DNA from: a virus | Reading direction: 5' to 3' (one strand) | DNA: 47,337 nt | IMG/VR virus record: IMGVR_UViG_3300017971_000385 | Coordinates: 1-47,337 of that record | Part shown: in pieces, positions 24,028 to 32,159 of the stretch | How positions within the stretch are numbered: the first letter of the stretch is position 1 | Layout: each line of letters starts with the position of its first letter | The notes under the pieces: generated by a model | What the model was told of the DNA's origin: nothing | The model's database searches: none | The model's input: only the letters and a program-made list of their open reading frames with translations | Program-made: the position numbers and the translations under genes

Positions 24028-24666
24028 TCACTTGGTCACCATCGGTAGGTAGATTTCTGCATAGCCCTCCACTGTCCGCACCAGCCAATATCGCTCCTCA
24101 TCCTGATAGGTAGCCTGTCCTTCTGGCGGCACGTACACCCCGATCACCTCTTCTATCGGGTTGCCATCCACGTTCACGCACCCAGCATCGCGCAGATCCC
24201 ACCACGGGCGTACCCATACCGTCACGGTCTTCGGTTCCGGATCGAGATCGGCCATGAAAGTGAACGGCCCGGCAAACAGCCCGGTTCCGATCTCCATCGG
24301 CGTGGATTCTCCAATCTCTATCCGGCCGCCATAGACGATAAATCCTTCGCCGTCCTTCAGCCGCCAGTCAAGATACATCGTTACCGGCTCCATAGATACA
24401 CAATAAGCCTCAACATAACCTTGTGGCACGGATGGGTCATCCCACCAGATTTCAACACTGGCATATTCCCGCATCAGTTCACCAGAAGGCGGTTTCTCAA
24501 CCGGAACCGTGACGATGGGCGATTCCGGCGGCGGAATGGGGGACTGGTGCCAGCAGCCTGGGATAGCAGTTATGGTCAGAGTAACACCAGATGCCGCTGC
24601 CATAGAAATCACAACAAGAATAATGATGCCAATTGCAACCAATTTGTTCTGTGTCATCTCTTTCAT
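24028..24666 (-). CDS. Membrane-anchored or exported protein, 212 aa
   Basis: After MKEMTQNK comes a hydrophobic segment (LVAIGIIILVVISMAAASGVTLTI), then a Pro-rich spacer and a beta-rich soluble domain with YASVEIWWDD, VTMYLDWRLKDGEG, FTFMADLDPEPKTVTVWVRPWWD and a YAEIYLPMV end. The segment could be an uncleaved signal anchor. The gene lies between two GT4 genes, with which it has ATGA-type overlap on one side. Function unknown; an envelope-located partner of the sugar genes is possible. Confidence 0.55.
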   Translation of the reverse strand: MKEMTQNKLVAIGIIILVVISMAAASGVTLTITAIPGCWHQSPIPPPESPIVTVPVEKPPSGELMREYASVEIWWDDPSVPQGYVEAYCVSMEPVTMYLDWRLKDGEGFIVYGGRIEIGESTPMEIGTGLFAGPFTFMADLDPEPKTVTVWVRPWWDLRDAGCVNVDGNPIEEVIGVYVPPEGQATYQDEERYWLVRTVEGYAEIYLPMVTK

Positions 24667-25721
24667 GCCATCTCCTTTTCTTGTGGAAACTCCCCGGTCT
24701 CAATAAGTTGCTCCCACTGCCCACAGATTCTATTCCAATCGAAACGCGCCCGCGCCCGTTCCTGCATTTTTGCCCGTTCGCTATCGGGCAATTCCATCAT
24801 TTTGACGACAAGCTGTGCAAATCGTCGCTGCCATTCCGGATCTGTAGCATTGCCTGTCAGCTCAGCCCCGATTTCATTTGTCGTCCGTAGCGCCCCTGTA
24901 TCACGTGTTACCGGCGCGGCCCCGGCGACCTGGCATGCAGCAGCGCTGATACAGAATAACTCCTCATAGGTGCAAGAGTAGCTATGTACCTGGGCCATCA
25001 TTTGTTGTTCAACCATCTTTGTCCTGGGTATGGCCCCGAGGAACAATATGCCCGGCACATGCAACCATGCCATTCTGTGGTGGTGGTTGCCCGGCGACTT
25101 TGAGCCCCACAGCCGATAGTCCCCGGTGATGACCAGGCTTGCATCAGGTCTCAGGTGACGAATCTTGGGCCAGATGCCATAGAGCACCTCCAGCCCCCGC
25201 TCGGCGATGCTACAGAAGATACACCTGCCTGGGACGCGCTCAATCGGCTCGGTATAGTCGGCCAGTCTAACCCCCAGATCGATGTGCCCGATTTTGCCAT
25301 CAGGCACACCATAACTATCCTTGTAGTAGACGGTGTGGTAGGGCGAGATACAGACCACGCGGTCCACGAACGGCACGATGTCACGGGCAAAGTTTCCTAC
25401 GGTGAACTGGTCGGTACTCCAATGGAGCTTGATACCGGCCTTAGTACTCTTGATGTGTTTATTGGGCGATCTAAAGATTACGAACACATCCCTGTTTTCC
25501 CGTGGCGTGAAGCTTTGCCGCTGATGGTATTCCACACCGCCATGGTTGCCCACGGTCACCGGGTCGTTGTAGATCCGGATTCTGTGGCCCTGCGCTGCCA
25601 TCGTCTCTGCCCAGGACATTAGCGCCAGCTCTGCCCCACCCACGCCGCGCCCGTAAATGTCGCTGGGTATGACGCCGATGGGCGAGCCGTCGTTACAGAA
25701 AAGGTCAATGGTCAGTGGCAT
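24663..25721 (-). CDS. Glycosyltransferase, group 1-like (GT4)
   Basis: 352 residues from ATG 25721 (MPLTIDLFCNDGSP). GRGVGGAELALMSWAETMAAQGH is the N-terminal glycine loop of GT4, VDRVVCISPYH and LVITGDYRLWG follow, and HSYSCTYEELFCISAAACQVAG corresponds to the donor-binding E-x7-E region. The gene overlaps the upstream small gene by 17 bases. Ordinary length for the family. Confidence 0.8.
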   Translation of the reverse strand: MPLTIDLFCNDGSPIGVIPSDIYGRGVGGAELALMSWAETMAAQGHRIRIYNDPVTVGNHGGVEYHQRQSFTPRENRDVFVIFRSPNKHIKSTKAGIKLHWSTDQFTVGNFARDIVPFVDRVVCISPYHTVYYKDSYGVPDGKIGHIDLGVRLADYTEPIERVPGRCIFCSIAERGLEVLYGIWPKIRHLRPDASLVITGDYRLWGSKSPGNHHHRMAWLHVPGILFLGAIPRTKMVEQQMMAQVHSYSCTYEELFCISAAACQVAGAAPVTRDTGALRTTNEIGAELTGNATDPEWQRRFAQLVVKMMELPDSERAKMQERARARFDWNRICGQWEQLIETGEFPQEKEMA

Positions 25722-25947
25722 TGCTATCAACTTTCATCAGTTCTAGTTTAACGCCATCCGTCAATATCGCCACAAACAAAGGCTCGTTTCCTTTTAGCCA
25801 GTCGTGGAGCATTGTGTAGACCGTCTCGTATAAATGCAATGCTGCATCTCTTGGTGTATCTGGCGGGCATGACAGCGCGACTATGTACCGCTTGGATAGT
25901 TCAATCTCGTAGACTTTGGGATCTTCCGCTTGAATTTGTACGCTCAT
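25705..25947 (-). CDS. Hypothetical protein, 80 aa
   Basis: Small alpha/beta protein (YEIELSKRYIVALSCPPD, HLYETVYTMLHDWLKG, LFVAILTDGVKLELMKV). No family recognised. It overlaps the GT4 start and is in the same packed operon. Confidence 0.6.
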   Translation of the reverse strand: MSVQIQAEDPKVYEIELSKRYIVALSCPPDTPRDAALHLYETVYTMLHDWLKGNEPLFVAILTDGVKLELMKVDSNATDH

Positions 25948-25957
25948 GGCGTTCTCC

Positions 25958-26299
25958 TTATCCTTCTATCGTCTGTCCTGCCACATTTGGAAAGTCTTTG
26001 ACGTCTACATAACTTGTCATGTGCTTGCCTGTCTGTGCATGGGTGAGGCAGACAAACATTCTGGCTTGTGGATCTTCTGGCATGATGACTACAGCAGGGC
26101 TGCCGCAGGTACAGAGGTAGGCCGATGACTCTCGCTCATTCGTTGCATAGATGAAATGGTCATCATAGGGGGCGCACGGCACAAGGCTCCTCCACTCGAT
26201 GACGAAAAGTTTGTCCCGACGGGTGATAACAGTGCCCGTGAGCGTTCTAGCCGTTTTCGGTGAGCCGTAGTGGCGAATGACTGCCGGTGCTTTAGCCAT
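25958..26299 (-). CDS. Hypothetical protein, 113 aa
   Basis: Start taken at ATG 26299, overlapping the stop of the small membrane gene as TGATG. It contains beta-rich TGTVITRRDKLFVIEWRSL and a cluster YLCTCGSPA...FVCLTHAQ, possibly a metal site with C-x-C and C-x2-H. No family recognised. Confidence 0.55.
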   Translation of the reverse strand: MAKAPAVIRHYGSPKTARTLTGTVITRRDKLFVIEWRSLVPCAPYDDHFIYATNERESSAYLCTCGSPAVVIMPEDPQARMFVCLTHAQTGKHMTSYVDVKDFPNVAGQTIEG

Positions 26300-26472
26300 C
26301 ACAAATACTTTTCCATGGCGTCTTTGATCTCTTGCTCGGATCGGCCTCGCCTTTTCAGTTCCCGTATAAAACTGGCCTTTCGGCTTCTATGGAAAACATA
26401 GATTGCCGCCACTGGCGAGACAATCAGTGTAAGCACGGCGCGAATAATAGTTATCGTTTCCGGTGTCATCAT
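26299..26472 (-). CDS. Small membrane protein, 57 aa, paralogue of its neighbour
   Basis: One N-terminal span (ITIIRAVLTLIVSPVAAIYVF) then a basic helix HRSRKASFIRELKRRGRSEQ and DAMEKYL. It is similar to the 70-residue protein encoded just upstream (IYVFH.. with FI..L...G.SE followed by A.E..L), so the two arose by tandem duplication. ATGA overlap and GGAGG upstream support the gene. Confidence 0.6.
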   Translation of the reverse strand: MMTPETITIIRAVLTLIVSPVAAIYVFHRSRKASFIRELKRRGRSEQEIKDAMEKYL

Positions 26473-26681
26473 ACATCCTCCAGTAACCTATCCATTCTTA
26501 TATCATACCTTACTATTACAGATACAAGGTGATCTTCTATGGCCCTTAGAACCTTTTCTTCTGAAAAGCCGTATGCTGTTAGCTTCTGTATGAAATCGTT
26601 TTTATGCCTTGTGTGAAATATGTAGACCATATTGGTCACAGTCATTATCAAGCAGGCTATGGTAACTACTATTGTCAACAT
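26469..26681 (-). CDS. Small membrane protein, 70 aa
   Basis: N-terminal span TIVVTIACLIMTVTNMVYIF, then HTRHKNDFIQKLTAYGFSEE and a charged helical end (RAIEDHLVSVIVRYD). Tandem paralogue of the 57-residue gene that follows. It lies downstream of a glycosyltransferase with only 1 base between stop and next start region. Function unknown. Confidence 0.6.
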   Translation of the reverse strand: MLTIVVTIACLIMTVTNMVYIFHTRHKNDFIQKLTAYGFSEEKVLRAIEDHLVSVIVRYDIRMDRLLEDV

Positions 26682-26682
26682 C

Positions 26683-27585
26683 TTAAATCTCCCTCAATAT
26701 CTGCTCTATCCGCGCATCCCATGTGTGGGGCTTGACGGCCTTCATGCCCTGCCCCGCTATCTGTGCCGCCTCTGCCGGGTGGTCTCGATAGTAGACCACT
26801 TTCTCGACGGCTTCTTCCATCGTCTCAAACGTCACCAGGTCTCGCCCATCCAGGAAAAACCGTCCCAGATCCGGCACCTGATTGACTACCGCCAAGCGCC
26901 CCATTCCCAGAAGCTCAAAGCACCTGGCATTCAAGTCAAGCAGGCTCGACCAGTTCAGCCCGATGGGGGCCTGGTTGTACAGCACTCTGGCCTCATCGTA
27001 GACCGGGCCGATGCTGAAATGGACGGTGACGCCCCGCGCCCTGAGCTGGCGCACCCACTCTATACGCTGGCGGTAGTGAAGTCCCAACAGGCAGGCGTCA
27101 AACTCTCGTGGCTGGTCTTCCGGTGCGTGCCACATCGGATCGTAAGCGTAGGGCAGGTACTCATCCCCCGGCTTGGCATAGGTAGCCTGCATACAATAGA
27201 ATGTATCGGCCATGGCCCGTTGTTTATCGTAGTTCAAGACGTGTGGGTCTGTCGCCACGATGACGTTCTTGCCGTGTTGCGGCCTACCAATGAGATGAAA
27301 CCCGGCGTCCACTTGCAGCCACAGGTCGGGGATAAAGCCACGCGATTTGAGTTTCGCTTCAACAAAGGTGACGGGCAACGTGCGAAATGTATGCGCGTTG
27401 GGCAGCGCCATATTGGGTCTGCCAGCGTATTTCTGTGGCAGGTTCATCCCGCCATCCCACGGTATCCAGCAACCGGTATATGGGCCAACAGTGAACAGTT
27501 CCACGTCCTTGCGGCGTCTAAGGGCCGCCTCATAATACCTCAATATGGCAAAGGGATAGTAGATGCCGGCCAGACAAACCTTCAT
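26683..27585 (-). CDS. Glycosyltransferase-like protein (spore-maturation CgeB-type)
   Basis: 300 residues from ATG 27585. It has a GT-B-like layout: KVCLAGIYYPFAIL, DLWLQVDAGFHL, VIVATDPHVLNYDKQR, and then a C-terminal part FDACLLGLHYRQRIEWVRQL, APIGLNWSSLLDLNARCFELLGMGRL, FETMEEAVEKVVYYRDHP, which resembles the CgeB/glycosyl transferase 1_2 group. The earlier frame upstream is noncoding. ATGA overlap with the preceding gene. Confidence 0.75.
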   Translation of the reverse strand: MKVCLAGIYYPFAILRYYEAALRRRKDVELFTVGPYTGCWIPWDGGMNLPQKYAGRPNMALPNAHTFRTLPVTFVEAKLKSRGFIPDLWLQVDAGFHLIGRPQHGKNVIVATDPHVLNYDKQRAMADTFYCMQATYAKPGDEYLPYAYDPMWHAPEDQPREFDACLLGLHYRQRIEWVRQLRARGVTVHFSIGPVYDEARVLYNQAPIGLNWSSLLDLNARCFELLGMGRLAVVNQVPDLGRFFLDGRDLVTFETMEEAVEKVVYYRDHPAEAAQIAGQGMKAVKPHTWDARIEQILREI

Positions 27586-28270
27586 TCCAATGCATCCTTG
27601 GGCAACTTGACCCGTGGGCCATGTGCCTCTAGCGGGTGGATCTGCGGGTAGCCCCACGCAGCATATCTCGCCATTTTCATCTGTACGGCCTCCTCATCAG
27701 GCAAAAATAGTGTAGCAGGCAATATGGCGGTGGAAGGTGTTTTCGCGGCCCCTTCATGCCGACCATCTTGGTGTCGAAGCATGTGTGCTTGCCACTCGGT
27801 TCCTCAGACCTGATGTCAAGTTCTGCCGGTCTCCATGCCCATAGTGACGGGTACTGGCTCAGGTTGACAAAGACTTCATCTTGTCCCCACAGATACAACC
27901 GGTGGGCATAGATCATCGGCTCTGTGACGCCTGCCATGATGGCCCGCGCTTCTCTATGCAATCGCGGGTTGGGCCAGCAGTCTGCCCCATCAAGACAAAT
28001 CCAGTCCGCTTTCTCTTCTTTGGCCCAGTCTATGATAAAGTTCAGGTGTTGCGGTTCAGGGTTCATGAATCCCGTCGGATCGCCCGGCATCTCTACCCTG
28101 AGCGGAAATGACCTGACTTGCACATTATCAAATCGCTGGGCCAGTTCCACCGTCCTGTCTGTGCTTCCCCCATCTGCCACGAGGATAGCATCTGCAAAGC
28201 TGTAGCCCTGGCAGAAGCTCTCTATGTTGCGCTCCTCGTTTAGTGTCTTGGTGACGACGATGATTTTCAT
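27582..28270 (-). pseudogene. Glycosyltransferase (GT2-like) split by an apparent frameshift
   Basis: The main frame from ATG 28270 encodes MKIIVVTKTLNEERNIESFC, VADGGSTDRT, FIIDWAKEEKADWICLDGADCW and PPPYCLLHYF, the same family as the gene at 30072-31061. After LLHYF the frame runs to a stop at 27677, but the -1 frame continues PDEEAVQMKMARYAAWGYP...LPKDALE to a TGA at 27582 that overlaps the next ATG as ATGA. The shift falls in a run of five T residues (minus strand) near 27708. It is either a missing T (sequencing or mutation) or recoding. If intact, the protein would be ~229 residues. Confidence 0.7.
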
Positions 28271-28479
28271 GCCGTCCGTGCCATTTCCCGCCGTTCTTGG
28301 AATGTTGCTTGCCCGAAGTGACGGCGAGGGTTGCCACACATTGGACAAGAACAGCGGCAGGGCGTATCAATGACCATATTTGCTTCTCGCGGACTCGCAC
28401 ACCCTCCCCAATAGCGTATGCGTTTTCTTTTCAACCTATTTCTGTGATGTCGCCGAACAGACCGCTTTGTGCTCTTCAT
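28267..28479 (-). CDS. Small basic zinc-knuckle protein, 70 aa
   Basis: Starts MKSTKRSVRRHHRNRLKRKR, then a short loop and CSCPMCGNPRRHFGQ followed by ERREMA. This RRHH...R.K.K...CSC.MCGNPRRHFGE pattern is a small family seen in many bacteria and phages; its role is unknown, perhaps RNA binding. ATGA overlap with the upstream methyltransferase-like gene fixes the start. Confidence 0.75.
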   Translation of the reverse strand: MKSTKRSVRRHHRNRLKRKRIRYWGGCASPREANMVIDTPCRCSCPMCGNPRRHFGQATFQERREMARTA

Positions 28480-29096
28480 GCCGCCTGCCAAAATGCCTTG
28501 AAATCCCCATCGCCCAGAAGTTGCAGATCAACAAAATCCTTCACAAACAAAAAATCGCATATGTCCTGCCACCTGGCCTCAATGATATGTGTACCAAGAT
28601 AACCGGCCCAGTCTTTTCCAGATGCACCAAGGGGTGATTGCAAGCCAATAAAACTAATGCTTCTTGGCAGCCTTCTAATCAAGAGTACCAGCTCCCACCA
28701 TCTGATGTGCTCGATGAAATGTGAGGCGATAAGCACATTGGCTGATGGTAACTCAATATTCCAGACAAAATCATCTGGTATAATCGGCTTATACCTAGGT
28801 AATGCACAAATGGATTTTTGTACTGCGGCCTCGCATATTTCATAGTTGTACCACTTTATAATGCTTTGCCTACCAAGCATTCCGCAAGCCAGTTCGCCTT
28901 TCCAGCCACCGATCTCTAGCACGGTTATCGGACCAACGGCCTCAATTACATAATCCAAGAATCTGCCAAAAGCATCGGCATTGTATGCTTGCTGGAGGGG
29001 ATGGTCAACCTCTACCAGGTTGTAGAAGTCTTTCATCTCCTTGTAGGTCATCGTATCGTATCGTTCCCGCCAGGCATCAAAGTCAGTGACATTCAT
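28476..29096 (-). CDS. SAM-dependent methyltransferase-like protein
   Basis: 206 residues. TVLEIGGWKGELACGML near residue 58 is methyltransferase motif I, and NVLIASHFIEHIRWWELVLL is the post-motif II region. The fold is shorter than most at its C-terminus. It lies inside the glycan gene block, so methylation of a sugar is a likely guess, not shown. Confidence 0.65.
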   Translation of the reverse strand: MNVTDFDAWRERYDTMTYKEMKDFYNLVEVDHPLQQAYNADAFGRFLDYVIEAVGPITVLEIGGWKGELACGMLGRQSIIKWYNYEICEAAVQKSICALPRYKPIIPDDFVWNIELPSANVLIASHFIEHIRWWELVLLIRRLPRSISFIGLQSPLGASGKDWAGYLGTHIIEARWQDICDFLFVKDFVDLQLLGDGDFKAFWQAA

Positions 29097-29488
29097 AATG
29101 CGTCTTCTACGTTATCCACCGGCAAGCCCTGTGCCTGCCTGATGCGCTTTATCCGCACTGAATACTGTTGTGGCGGTCGTGGCGGTGGGGGCCATTGCAT
29201 TTCCGGTTTCTTTTGATACTGCACTGTGGCCATCCGTTCCAGCGACTGGATGACCCTCTCCTGTTCTATTCTGGCAGGCTCATATTCTCCAGCACTGACG
29301 GCATTCATCAGGTAGGCCGCCTCGCTGGTCAGGAGCCATGCGTTGATCGTGCCCACGTAGGGGTGCGTCCTCAAGAACTCATCCGGCGAGGCTGCTGCCA
29401 TGCTCCCGACGGTGACGCCCTCGCTTTCCAGCCTTTCGGCCAGTCCGGGGTCCATCCATTGGATGTCTGTCAGTTTCAAGTCTATCAT
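29093..29488 (-). CDS. HhH-like small protein, 131 aa
   Basis: LTDIQWMDPGLAERLESEGVTVGS and SPDEFLRTHPYVGTINAWLL look like a helix-hairpin-helix pair; a Pro-rich stretch (PPPPRPPQQ) precedes a basic end (VRIKRIRQAQGLPVDN). No enzyme motif is visible. It overlaps both neighbours by 4 bases, so it is co-translated with the two methyltransferase genes. Confidence 0.55.
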   Translation of the reverse strand: MIDLKLTDIQWMDPGLAERLESEGVTVGSMAAASPDEFLRTHPYVGTINAWLLTSEAAYLMNAVSAGEYEPARIEQERVIQSLERMATVQYQKKPEMQWPPPPRPPQQYSVRIKRIRQAQGLPVDNVEDAL

Positions 29489-30075
29489 GCCGGCGATCCT
29501 TTTTTGCGATCCTGCTTCTCTAATAGCCAGCGATACTCGATGTCACACGACATATCCTGCCACATGACGTGCCATCCCGCCCGCTTGAACAGTACCCGCC
29601 ATTGCTCTGGCAGGAGTGTGTAATAGTGCTGCCCCCGCCCGTAGCCATGCACTTCTATGGACGGCACAATGACGATGGCCCATTGCTCTGCGACCCTGTG
29701 CCATTCCATCAGTGTGAGGAGTGGCATGGGCGAGTGTTCCAGAACGTGGCGGCACCAAAGGAGCTTGAACTCATCCGGGCCGAAAGGCAAAAAGGTCATA
29801 TCGGCCAGATAGACGTGGTGCCCGGCGTGGCTGGCCAGCATGGCGTCCTGGCCCAGCGTCACACCGACTACGTGTTCACAATATTTCCTCAACACTGGGA
29901 TGGCCTGCCCCTGGGCGCATCCCACATCGAGGATGCTGCCCAGTCCGTGAAGCTTGGGAAGCCAGCTCTTTGCCAGTTGAACGATGAGCCCCTGGGTAGC
30001 ATCGTCTGGCGGCTGGGCGTACACATCGCTGGTCAGCTCATTCAGGTATCGCTCCAGGTGTCTGTAGTCTCTCAC
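29485..30075 (-). CDS. Class I SAM methyltransferase
   Basis: 196 residues from GTG 30075, which overlaps the upstream stop as GTGA. ILDVGCAQGQAIPVL is motif I, VYLADMTFLPFGPDEFKLLWCRHVLEHSP is the acidic motif through the conserved HVLEHS, and LLTLMEWHRVAEQWAIVIVP follows. It resembles Methyltransf_11-type enzymes of sugar or polyketide pathways. The longer upstream frame is a shadow of the glycosyltransferase. Confidence 0.75.
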   Translation of the reverse strand: MRDYRHLERYLNELTSDVYAQPPDDATQGLIVQLAKSWLPKLHGLGSILDVGCAQGQAIPVLRKYCEHVVGVTLGQDAMLASHAGHHVYLADMTFLPFGPDEFKLLWCRHVLEHSPMPLLTLMEWHRVAEQWAIVIVPSIEVHGYGRGQHYYTLLPEQWRVLFKRAGWHVMWQDMSCDIEYRWLLEKQDRKKGSPA

Positions 30076-31061
30076 TTCTCCACCTCTACCGTGCTCAAAA
30101 ACCACGCCAGAAACACCGGGTCTGGCGCAAATAGTTCCAGCATCTCGTAGAACTCTCGTTTCAGTTCTTCCCACTGGATGGAACCGGGGCCGATGGGTCT
30201 GCCATCCTTGACGACTATCACCGGCGAGCCGCACGTCTCGCACTGGCCCGCATTCCACAGTAGCGCCCGGGACCTTGAGCGGCAGACCTCACACTTGACG
30301 ATGTGCGTCTTGACTTTCTTCAGCCTGACATCTGGCGGCTCGACCTGGGCGTCTCCAGCCCCGTACAGGTCTACCTCTGCCCATATGGGTAATGGTTCTG
30401 GTGGCCAGTATTCACTTTCCTCTATCGGCGGGTGTGTATCCCCCCGCGCTTTGTACCTATCCATCTTGCGTTGCCACGTTTCCCTATTCGGTGCAAAGTG
30501 ATGCATCAGGCAGTAGGGCGCGTTCAGGTCGATCCGCCTCTTATCGTATCTGCCCGGTATACCCACGATGCCCATTCGCCCCGGCCTCAGTGATTCATCC
30601 CCCCGTATCTGTGGCATCTGGTCTGGCCGCCATGCCCACAGGCTACGCCCTGCTATGCTCATCCGGGGCAGGTATTCGTACTGCCCCCAGACATAAAGGC
30701 GATAGGCACAGATGACCGGGGACATGGCGCGTTCCAGGATGTCGCGCATGTCGTTCCTGAGCCAGTGTATGGGCCAGCAGTCACAATCATCGTAGACTAT
30801 CCAGTCTGCCCTGTCGTCTATGGCCCAGTCTATCAGGTAGTTCAACTGTTGCGGCTGGTTGTTGAAGATTGTCCCCCGAAAATCTAGCCGGGTGTCAAAC
30901 GGCCGCACCGCTACATTGTCAAACATCCTAGCGATCCTGATGGTGCGATCATGGCTGCCACCGTCAGCTATCAGAATGGCATCGGCCTGAGCATAGCTTC
31001 GACAAAAGCGGATGATATTCCGCTCTTCGTTCAGTGTACGCAGAATGACGGCTATCTTCAT
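30072..31061 (-). CDS. Glycosyltransferase (GT2-like) with C-terminal zinc ribbon
   Basis: 329 residues from ATG 31061. KIAVILRTLNEERNIIRFC, ADGGSHDRTIRIA, YLIDWAIDDRADWIVYDDCDCW and NAPYCLMHHFAPNRETWQRKMDRYK mark a GT2-like family shared with the frameshifted gene at 27582-28270. At the C-terminus a CEVCRSRSR...CETCGSP zinc ribbon is added, then an acidic helical tail, absent from its paralogue. Role presumed in glycan transfer. Confidence 0.75.
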   Translation of the reverse strand: MKIAVILRTLNEERNIIRFCRSYAQADAILIADGGSHDRTIRIARMFDNVAVRPFDTRLDFRGTIFNNQPQQLNYLIDWAIDDRADWIVYDDCDCWPIHWLRNDMRDILERAMSPVICAYRLYVWGQYEYLPRMSIAGRSLWAWRPDQMPQIRGDESLRPGRMGIVGIPGRYDKRRIDLNAPYCLMHHFAPNRETWQRKMDRYKARGDTHPPIEESEYWPPEPLPIWAEVDLYGAGDAQVEPPDVRLKKVKTHIVKCEVCRSRSRALLWNAGQCETCGSPVIVVKDGRPIGPGSIQWEELKREFYEMLELFAPDPVFLAWFLSTVEVEK

Positions 31062-31876
31062 GCCACAACTCGAAAAGCAAATCCATAAGCCCACGAGGCG
31101 ATGACCACTAGCGCCCACAGCCGCCTATCGTCTGTTTTTTTGATGAAACAACATACGAGGGGCAATAGACTAACGTGCCAGAAGTAGGGCGCAATCATCA
31201 GCGTGGCGAAACACAAAGCCGTATCGCTATCGAAGCCCCGTCGCCACTGCCACCACAATACAACCGCCGCTACCGGCAGGCCCCAGGGAAACGGCGACAG
31301 GTTGTGCCGCATCCCGGTCACATCCAGCGACTGCAAGAACCACGGCCCCCATATAATAATAGAGATGAGGCTAATTGCCAACAGTATAGCTATAGATCTC
31401 TTGTTGATCCGCTTTATCCCCGCCAGCAAGACGCCCTGTGGCTTGGCTGCCATAAAAACTAGCGCCAATTCTGGGGGAGCCATCAGAGCAAGCAAGGCGA
31501 TGGCATCCACTTGCCCAAAGATGATGACGGCAAGAAGCGGCATGGTAGCACAGGCCCACAGGAACCGCTCTGTATCACCCATGAACTTATAGACGATGGC
31601 CAGCGTTGCCAGAATCAGGACCCCCTCGCCCAACCAGGGGGGCAGGATGGCGATGGGCCACAGAAAGACAAACAACCATGGCGGGCTATAGTTTTCCGGG
31701 TCGGCATAGGGATTCACCAAGTTCAGTGCCCCAGGACGAAAGTGGTCATTCCAATCGGGACCAATGCCGGATACAGCAGACAGGCCCACAGCCGCCACAA
31801 ACAGAAGAATGGCGACCAGTACTAGTTCTGCTATGCATTTACCACTTATCGTTTTTTGTGTCGCCGCTGTCTTCAT
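31058..31876 (-). CDS. Polytopic membrane protein, GT87-like
   Basis: 272 residues with about eight or nine predicted spans. An N-terminal span is followed by a loop DWNDHFRPG...VNPYADPENYSPPW and repeated hydrophobic segments; PLLAVIIFGQVDAIALLALM and FMAAKPQGVLL resemble GT87-type polyprenyl-phosphate mannosyltransferases. It overlaps the adjacent glycosyltransferase gene by 4 bases. It would act in the cytoplasmic membrane. Family assignment is by resemblance only. Confidence 0.6.
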   Translation of the reverse strand: MKTAATQKTISGKCIAELVLVAILLFVAAVGLSAVSGIGPDWNDHFRPGALNLVNPYADPENYSPPWLFVFLWPIAILPPWLGEGVLILATLAIVYKFMGDTERFLWACATMPLLAVIIFGQVDAIALLALMAPPELALVFMAAKPQGVLLAGIKRINKRSIAILLAISLISIIIWGPWFLQSLDVTGMRHNLSPFPWGLPVAAVVLWWQWRRGFDSDTALCFATLMIAPYFWHVSLLPLVCCFIKKTDDRRLWALVVIASWAYGFAFRVVA

Positions 31877-32159
31877 CGCGCTTTATCCTAAATCTTGCCT
31901 TGCCAGAGAATTTGCCCTTGATAGTTCTATTTTTCTGTTGACCTCGCGCTGCGAATCCAAACTTCGTCCCCTCTAGAAAGTCTTTCGATCTCTGTTCGAT
32001 CTGTGCCTCTAGCATTCTGATTTCACGTCCATACTTTTGCATGTATTTGCTATATGCTTCAGTACGGCCCTGCCGGCGCGCTGATTCTCCTGTCAATTTA
32101 TCGCGGATATCTACAGCGGTATCCCATATCCGCCTAATTAGACTTCTGCCATCATTCAC
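31839..32159 (-). CDS. Hypothetical basic protein, 106 aa
   Basis: Highly charged, helical (RIWDTAVDIRDKLTGESARRQGR, YMQKYGREIRMLEAQIEQRSKD), with a basic Gly-rich end. It overlaps the GT2 gene before it by 8 bases and the membrane protein after it by 38. No family recognised. Nucleic-acid or membrane-surface binding is possible from its charge. Confidence 0.5.
   Translation of the reverse strand: MNDGRSLIRRIWDTAVDIRDKLTGESARRQGRTEAYSKYMQKYGREIRMLEAQIEQRSKDFLEGTKFGFAARGQQKNRTIKGKFSGKARFRIKRDEDSGDTKNDKW

Noticed and set aside
26632-27651. Plus-strand frame of 339 residues
   Set aside because: Antisense shadow of a glycosyltransferase gene with family motifs.
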